Position numbers and translations under genes: made by a program. From Siderastrea radians (Eukaryota; Cnidaria; Anthozoa; Scleractinia; Rhizangiidae), in assembly GCA_964017195.1 (NCBI GenBank), contig OZ024896.1:2800487-2864486 (forward strand): 64,000 nt of DNA. The letters are read 5' to 3'. Position 1 is the first letter of the stretch. Each line of letters starts with the position of its first letter. The notes under the pieces are model-generated. The model saw only the letters and a list, made by a program, of their open reading frames with translations, did no database searches and was not told the origin of the DNA. This document shows positions 58,985-64,000 of this stretch, in pieces.

Positions 58985-59462
58985 ATACCTTATTATATTT
59001 CTTTTCAAATTTGTCAGTTAAAGGACACATTTCAATGATTATTTCATCAAGAACTTTAACATGATCAAGAAATTCTTTTTCATTATACTCCAGTCCTCTC
59101 ATAAAGGATCGTAAATGAGTTAAAACCTTTTCATACGTAGTGTACGCGAATTTACACATCTCGATCTTTCTTTTATAATTTTTGACCTCTGAATATGTTT
59201 TTAGTATAAGCCCTGCGCCTGATATTGATCCAAGTACAGCGGGGTTTAACGTCACACCACCAGCCACAGTCCCAGTTACTATCAATACAACAGATCCAAT
59301 GTTACATGCCATATTCTTTTTCTTGAAGCTTTTAAATGACTCTTTGTGGAGCCAGTATTGCTTATGGTAGAATTTGTACAATGCTTTCAACTCAGATATT
59401 TGATCTTCTGTTAAATTTTCTGAAACATGGTTCCAATTGAATATTCTTTTACGTCTATCCAT
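58977..59462 (-). CDS. Membrane protein homologous to E1 25925-26593 (161 aa)
   Basis: Two hydrophobic stretches (NIGSVVLIVTGTVAGGV and AVLGSISGAGLIL) and the shared words FYHKQYW, KFAYTTYEKVLTHLRSFMRG and VLDEIIIEMCPL. It lacks the E1 C-terminal extension. Overlaps the VLTF3-like gene end by 8 bp (tail to tail). Confidence 0.75.
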   Translation of the reverse strand: MDRRKRIFNWNHVSENLTEDQISELKALYKFYHKQYWLHKESFKSFKKKNMACNIGSVVLIVTGTVAGGVTLNPAVLGSISGAGLILKTYSEVKNYKRKIEMCKFAYTTYEKVLTHLRSFMRGLEYNEKEFLDHVKVLDEIIIEMCPLTDKFEKKYNKVFI

Positions 59463-59477
59463 ATATATTATATGGTT

Positions 59478-59591
59478 ACATTTTTTCTTTTTTGAACGAT
59501 TTCTTAATACTGATGTATAATTTTCTAATGTTTCGAACTATTTTTTCTATATTCTCAATAATTTCGTTGATTAAAGTTGATGTTTTCATAT
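59478..59591 (-). CDS. Possible small basic protein (37 aa)
   Basis: A short minus-strand frame MKTSTLINEIIENIEKIVRN ends in a Lys-rich tail just before the 161-aa gene. Low confidence because of size and AT-rich context. Confidence 0.3.
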
Positions 59592-59731
59592 TATATTGTT
59601 TAGATTATTCATTATGTTTTTCATCGAAAACCTCAACGCTTATTTCTTTTGGGATAATATATTCTAAAAAGCATTCCATACTCCAATCAGATGGATATCC
59701 GCATTGTGATATATGATGAATGTAAAAATGT

Positions 59732-61450
59732 TTATGGCACTCTATATTTAACAAACATTAAGAGTTCTTGATTTTTCACAACTGAACCCAGTTCCACAGC
59801 CAAATGACCAAACGTTAGTACTAAATTGATATTTATTGTCTGTGATTTAGTTGATTGGGTTGAAGTGTAAGTGATTGATTGAGTTAAATGGTCACTGTGT
59901 TTTATTTTTAAAGAAATAGGCTTATATTTACTTTTGAGCTTGAAATAGAGCACTGTTATAGTTAATATGTGGCTATGATTTGGAATAATTATTTTGTCAC
60001 AACCATTCAATAAAAATGTGTTCCCGTTTTTCGTATTTAAATACCCATGTATATAATGAACTGAACCACTTAATTTATACCCATTTAAAGACAAATCTGT
60101 TTGCATTACCATTTTACCATTTTCTACAACGTACGCCGTATCATACACATCCGAGTCTACATTACTCTGTGATCCTTTGACTCCATATACAATCAAATAA
60201 CCAACTCCTTGAGTGGAGCTACTTGCAGTGCCCTGACAATGCATGTCAATGTAAATGTATTCGGGAGGAGTTATGCTCCACTTATGTAAGTGAACAATCG
60301 ATCTACTGTAATTAACAAACAGCTTAGTTGATTGTTGACCAATATTTAGTGAAGTGGAAACGACACTCATTGACAAATTTGTTGTGCTTGGTGGGAAAAA
60401 TTCAATAGCCAAAGTGTACTCGCCTTCTGGAAGTTTGAACATGTTAAAGCCAATGCGAGAAGAATACTCATTTTGAGCGTCTTTCCCCATTTTAAATTTA
60501 TAAGCTTTTTTGTTGACATTGTGGAGGGAACCAGAAAAGTCAACAATGCCATCAACTATTATGTTGTTTTCACTTGAAGATTCATCGGCATTTTCCATGA
60601 GATACCTGAAAACGTCTTTCTTGTTGGTTGAGCTGGTGATGTGAGACTCCTTGATTTTTGTGTCAAAGTAAGTTTTCAGCCCTACAGTCACATCACCTTT
60701 GGCGGTGTGTACCTTACTGCTGACATAGCCGACATTAGCTGCTGATTTTATGTCTTTGTCATCGGTGTTCAAGTTGATTATTGTTTTTTCATTTAAATTC
60801 AAGTTTCCAGTCATATTGTTAGTGCCATCAACTTTGAGAAACTTTTTTTGTGTCATGTCATCAATTCTGTTGTTAACAAACTCGACACATGCGGCGTCTC
60901 TTTGGTTTGATGGAAGATCAAGATTGATAATTGAATTATTTTTCATATCAATATCAGATCCTTTATCCAGTTTTTTTTCAAGCTGATTTTCGACATACTT
61001 TTTGTTTGTGGCTTGATCTGCCTGTGTTGGGTCTTTCACATTTGTGATGAAATTATTGTTCATGTTAATGGGTTGCTCCATCCGACCTCCTTCTTTCTTT
61101 GACAAGAATATCTCCCTTTGTGATTCATAACTTATAACCTTGTTGAGATCACCATGAACTGGATAATTGTCTTTTGGGACAATGAGTGACCCTGTCATCG
61201 TATCACCAGATATTGCAACAAATTTAGATGTATCCACACTTGGAATCTTAGCTATTTCACTATCTAACTGGCTTTTTGTAACCACATCATTATTATTGGT
61301 TCCTTGTTTTACATTCACTAATTTTTTATTCTGCATATCATAATCATTATTAGCATCTAATTTAAATCCAATACCAGGTAAACCTCTTGAACCTATCTTA
61401 CCTAGTCCTTGAGAATCATCATGATTAAGGATACCGTTGGTATAACTCAT
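59732..61450 (-). CDS. Tail-fibre-like trimeric attachment protein (572 aa)
   Basis: Residues 30-290 contain repeated modules of the form DMQNKKLVNVKQGTNNNDVV, MNNNFITNVKDPTQADQATN and MKNNSIINLDLPSNQRDAA, each with K-Y-V-type ends. This resembles the beta-helical shaft modules of phage tail fibres. Residues 300-572 form a beta-rich C-terminal region that could be the receptor-binding head. E1 has no such gene. The start abuts the word ATTAATATATG. Confidence 0.7.
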   Translation of the reverse strand: MSYTNGILNHDDSQGLGKIGSRGLPGIGFKLDANNDYDMQNKKLVNVKQGTNNNDVVTKSQLDSEIAKIPSVDTSKFVAISGDTMTGSLIVPKDNYPVHGDLNKVISYESQREIFLSKKEGGRMEQPINMNNNFITNVKDPTQADQATNKKYVENQLEKKLDKGSDIDMKNNSIINLDLPSNQRDAACVEFVNNRIDDMTQKKFLKVDGTNNMTGNLNLNEKTIINLNTDDKDIKSAANVGYVSSKVHTAKGDVTVGLKTYFDTKIKESHITSSTNKKDVFRYLMENADESSSENNIIVDGIVDFSGSLHNVNKKAYKFKMGKDAQNEYSSRIGFNMFKLPEGEYTLAIEFFPPSTTNLSMSVVSTSLNIGQQSTKLFVNYSRSIVHLHKWSITPPEYIYIDMHCQGTASSSTQGVGYLIVYGVKGSQSNVDSDVYDTAYVVENGKMVMQTDLSLNGYKLSGSVHYIHGYLNTKNGNTFLLNGCDKIIIPNHSHILTITVLYFKLKSKYKPISLKIKHSDHLTQSITYTSTQSTKSQTININLVLTFGHLAVELGSVVKNQELLMFVKYRVP

Positions 61451-61461
61451 ATATTAATGGT

Positions 61462-62103
61462 TTATATTCTTTCATCGAAATTTCGGGCTACCTTTTTTTT
61501 GACCTTATCAACATACAAAAAACTATATGGATCCTTAGTAGCTTTCTGATAATCTGATTTATTTATGTTCAGTTCTCGGCAAATCATCGATTGCTCGTTT
61601 CTTGATGGGAAATCGTATATGCAATAATGTGAACTATTCAGTCTTATTGTTTTATCGGTTCCGTAATAGCTTTGACTTAAATATATACAACAACAATTTT
61701 TATTTCTTGAATTGGTGAAGTAGTCTCGTATCCGTTCGTCATTTTTTTTACCTGTATTCAAATAGTCATCAAATATGATTAATTTTTGGTTTTCCTCAGG
61801 CAAATCTGTAAGAGGGATGATTTCATCGTTACTTGCTTCTATCACGTTATAACCCACCTCTTTTGATATTGGTTCAAGAGTTTTCAACAGATGCTTATAT
61901 TTGCTTTGGGAGAGATTTCGAGCATAAAGGTATATCTTGTCAAAGTATAAGAGTCTGTAGATCATATCGAGAACCAGCGTAGTTTTACCCATCCCAGAAG
62001 GACTGCAAATAAGCATCCTGAAACATTTTTTTGGCATGAAACTCTTTAATTGGATAAAATCGTTATTTTCATCGTCTTGAATGTCATAGTTTTGAATTCT
62101 CAT
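61462..62103 (-). CDS. DNA-packaging ATPase (213 aa)
   Basis: Walker A SPSGMGKT near residue 35, Walker B KLIIFDDYLN near 108-116, CCCIYLSQSYYGTDK near 137-150. This is the same A32/FtsK-HerA type as in E1, with similar size. Confidence 0.9.
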   Translation of the reverse strand: MRIQNYDIQDDENNDFIQLKSFMPKKCFRMLICSPSGMGKTTLVLDMIYRLLYFDKIYLYARNLSQSKYKHLLKTLEPISKEVGYNVIEASNDEIIPLTDLPEENQKLIIFDDYLNTGKKNDERIRDYFTNSRNKNCCCIYLSQSYYGTDKTIRLNSSHYCIYDFPSRNEQSMICRELNINKSDYQKATKDPYSFLYVDKVKKKVARNFDERI

Positions 62104-62231
62104 ATATCATTTGTTTATACAATTTTATCGCATGGCGACACGCTATGCGACACGCTATGCGAGCGTTTTTATATATGATAACCCTAATTTTTCCGAACAA
62201 AATACGAAATTTTATGTAAACAAATGATATA
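62104..62231. promoter_or_regulatory. Divergent intergenic promoter with inverted motif (E2)
   Basis: Reading outwards in each direction, both genes begin right after TAAACAAATGATATA(T)ATGAG. The inner part contains GCGACACGCTATGCGACAC repeats. The shared word suggests a common late-type promoter element overlapping the start codon. Confidence 0.6.
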
Positions 62232-63236
62232 ATGAGTTTACTCAAATGGAAAGAAATGGCTGAGAAACGATCTGAGCTTGGTAAAAAGATTAACACAGTA
62301 AGAGATACAATAAAACAAAAAAAGATATCTGATCAAATGGGTGAAGTCGAGGCAGAGAAACTTTTCAAACCTATAACATCTGAGTTAAAGGAACTTACAG
62401 CCCCAAAAGCACCGTTGAGAAGATTGGTAAAGAAAAAGCGACCTGTTCCAGATTATGGAATAGCTATTGATGATGAAGTGCCTGATTATGGATTGGACGA
62501 TTTGTTTGATCAACCTGTTTTACCTGAAAACGAGAAACAGATAGTTCCAAAACCTCCATCTTATGAAGATGTCCTTGAGGATTTAGCATCAGGTAAAAAA
62601 CAAATGTATATAGATCCAGAATACATGTATGAACCTGAAGATCTTCCTCCAGAATACGAAGAAGAAGTACCAGTACCAGATTACGAAATTCTTGAAGAGG
62701 ATAGAATAAATCAAGCTTTAGATCAACTTCAAATACCGAATTATGATGATATTGAATTACAACTTCAACAAGAAGATATGAATGACAAAAAGAGGAAATC
62801 TTATCTTACCAAAACCCTTAAAAAGGCTAAAGAGAAACGGCAACAACTAAATGGTTATTGGAGTGATATCACTAAAAAATTAAAAAGTGGTTTAATGACT
62901 GAAGCTGAGGCTCAACATCGAAGAAAAATTATTCAAGATACAAGAAAGGTTCTTACTGATTATATGAATTACCATCAACAAAAACTCCAAAAACTCAAAT
63001 CTATTAAAGGATCTGGTTTGAAGAAAAAAAAAAGAGGTGGACAGGTAATGTTTTTCAACAATCCGACAGAAATGATTAAAAAACTTGAACTGATTATCGG
63101 ATCGATGATTGCCGGAAATAATAGCATCGAATTACGGAATACAGGCGTCGCTCTTCTCGACATCTTGTTGAGAAATTCAATACTCAATAAGCCACAATAC
63201 AACAAAATATACAAAAACTATTTTAGTCTAAACTAA
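62232..63236 (+). CDS. PPxY-containing structural protein (334 aa)
   Basis: N-terminal helix MSLLKWKEMAEKRSELGKK, a central acidic Pro-rich region with PPSYEDV and LPPEYEEE (two PPxY words) near 110-150, a coiled coil around 185-250 and KKKKRGGQVMFFNNPTEM, then a compact helical C-terminal domain (MIAGNNSIELRNTGVALLD). PPxY motifs recruit host NEDD4/ESCRT factors in many viruses. The RGG followed by Q may be a protease site. Cnidarian Polinton relatives carry similar long proteins. Confidence 0.7.
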   Translation: MSLLKWKEMAEKRSELGKKINTVRDTIKQKKISDQMGEVEAEKLFKPITSELKELTAPKAPLRRLVKKKRPVPDYGIAIDDEVPDYGLDDLFDQPVLPENEKQIVPKPPSYEDVLEDLASGKKQMYIDPEYMYEPEDLPPEYEEEVPVPDYEILEEDRINQALDQLQIPNYDDIELQLQQEDMNDKKRKSYLTKTLKKAKEKRQQLNGYWSDITKKLKSGLMTEAEAQHRRKIIQDTRKVLTDYMNYHQQKLQKLKSIKGSGLKKKKRGGQVMFFNNPTEMIKKLELIIGSMIAGNNSIELRNTGVALLDILLRNSILNKPQYNKIYKNYFSLN

Positions 63237-63244
63237 TCATATAT

Positions 63245-64000
63245 ATGAATAGACAACTTGTATTATCATCCCATACAGTAAAAAACCAAAATGGTAATAA
63301 ACCATCGGATTTCACAATCAAATACCGTAATCCGATAATACTAGATTCAAACAGACAATATGAAATCGGCCTAGACCGAATCATTTCGATGTCATTCACT
63401 TGGTTTAATGTGACAAACGAACTCAATAATCAGAAAATAAGATATTCGGCAGATAGTGGTACTAATTGGACGGAAATTATATTTAATCCTGGAGTCTGGA
63501 ATTACGTTGATTTTGACAATTTAATCAAAGAAAAAACAAAAACAGGGACTTCATCAAACCCTCAATATCCAATCACTCTGGAGTTTAACGATACTGTATT
63601 CAGGACAATAATAACACTAGCCTCAAATTACAGATTAGATCTCACTCAAAGTAATTTTAATGATCTTATTGGTTTCAATAAAAAGATTCTAACAAGTAGT
63701 GTAAATGTTGGAGATTACATTCCTAATCTCTCACAAGACAGAGAAATATTGAATGTTCATTGTGATTTGATAAGTGACAGTCTTGTCGATGGTGAAGAGT
63801 CAGATATTATATATAGTTTTTCAACCAGTACTTTAACACCGAGTTATAGTTTCACACAAGAGCCTCGACGAGTACAGTTCAATCCTGTCAATAAAAATAC
63901 GATCAATAAAATAAGAATTTATATCACCGACGGTAAACGAAGAATTATAGATCTTAATCATAGTGACACTTCATTCAGTTTGATTTTAAGAGAGAAGAGA
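63245..64000 (+). CDS. Penton-like minor capsid protein, partial (252 codons, runs off the window)
   Basis: Begins MNRQLVLSSHTVKNQNGNKP, then SDFTIKYRNPIILDSNRQYE and IGLDRIISMSF, the same scheme (start motif, Pro-rich turn, strand with EIGL) as the three E1 paralogues. The frame is open to base 64000. It starts 8 bp after the PPxY gene, behind CATATATATG. Confidence 0.7.
   Translation, partial: MNRQLVLSSHTVKNQNGNKPSDFTIKYRNPIILDSNRQYEIGLDRIISMSFTWFNVTNELNNQKIRYSADSGTNWTEIIFNPGVWNYVDFDNLIKEKTKTGTSSNPQYPITLEFNDTVFRTIITLASNYRLDLTQSNFNDLIGFNKKILTSSVNVGDYIPNLSQDREILNVHCDLISDSLVDGEESDIIYSFSTSTLTPSYSFTQEPRRVQFNPVNKNTINKIRIYITDGKRRIIDLNHSDTSFSLILREKR

Larger units (their letters stand above)
56881..64000. 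mobile_element. Left part of AT-rich Polinton-like element E2 (continues right of the window)
   Basis: Starts AGTAGT at 56881 with a TIR shared with E0, then a dense set of virus-type genes: packaging ATPase, penton-like protein, VLTF3-like factor, fibre-like protein, and a membrane protein homologous to E1's. Its composition is strongly AT-rich, unlike E1. PolB and integrase are not in the window and are expected further right. Confidence 0.88.

Overview
The window is invertebrate animal DNA, most likely from an anthozoan cnidarian (coral or sea anemone). The host stretches are AT-rich and intron-containing, full of microsatellites and MITEs. They carry exons of secreted-type domains (discoidin F5/8C, fucolectin-type lectin, von Willebrand A), Penelope-like retroelement pieces, a RecQ-like helicase relic and a DUF6589-type transposase-like gene. 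The organism call is an inference from domain families and genome texture.

The dominant feature is a complete Polinton/Maverick (adintovirus-like) element of 22,861 bp at 17437-40297, here called E1. It has terminal inverted repeats (TIRs) of about 284 bp that start AGTAGT and differ, as far as I could align them, only by one base in a homopolymer, and a perfect 6-bp target-site duplication (TSD), CAGGCA, at 17431-17436 and 40298-40303. E1 is GC-rich and its genes look intact: protein-primed DNA polymerase B, chromodomain integrase, packaging ATPase, adenain-like protease, double-jelly-roll major capsid protein, three paralogous penton-like proteins, a phospholipase A2-like minor protein and a row of small basic virion-type proteins. 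Most late-type genes form one tightly packed minus-strand block (23.9-35.7 kb). Both ends and the short plus-strand genes look like regulatory or host-interaction genes: a repeat-rich basic/acidic protein, an SLOG-like protein, and a protein with a duplicated zinc-binding module. A tRNA-like gene with good A and B boxes sits between the ATPase and protease genes. The TIRs and internal promoters contain perfect ETS, CRE, E-box, CCAAT and CArG motifs.

E1 is inserted inside a minus-strand DUF6589-type gene (11.8-17.4 kb plus 40.3-40.4 kb); the gene's reading frame continues in phase across the TSD. Convergent with it is a decayed RecQ-like helicase (8.9-11.2 kb). A transposase-like gene plus an SF2 helicase resembles AcademH transposons, so E1 probably landed in an older DNA transposon.

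Both window edges belong to a second, AT-rich Polinton-like lineage. At the left edge, 1-1430 is the end of an element (E0) lying mostly outside. At the right edge, 56881-64000 is the start of another (E2) with packaging ATPase, penton-like protein, fibre-like protein, PPxY-containing protein, a VLTF3-like zinc-ribbon transcription factor and a membrane protein clearly related to one in E1. E0 and E2 share a TIR of about 0.9-1.0 kb capped by a 74-bp palindrome that also begins AGTAGT.

The remaining host sequence (1.4-17.4 kb and 40.3-56.9 kb) holds the lectin/discoidin and vWA exons, a locally duplicated intronic block, several MITEs and foldbacks, one tRNA-derived SINE, Penelope fragments, minisatellites, and long stretches without recognisable genes.
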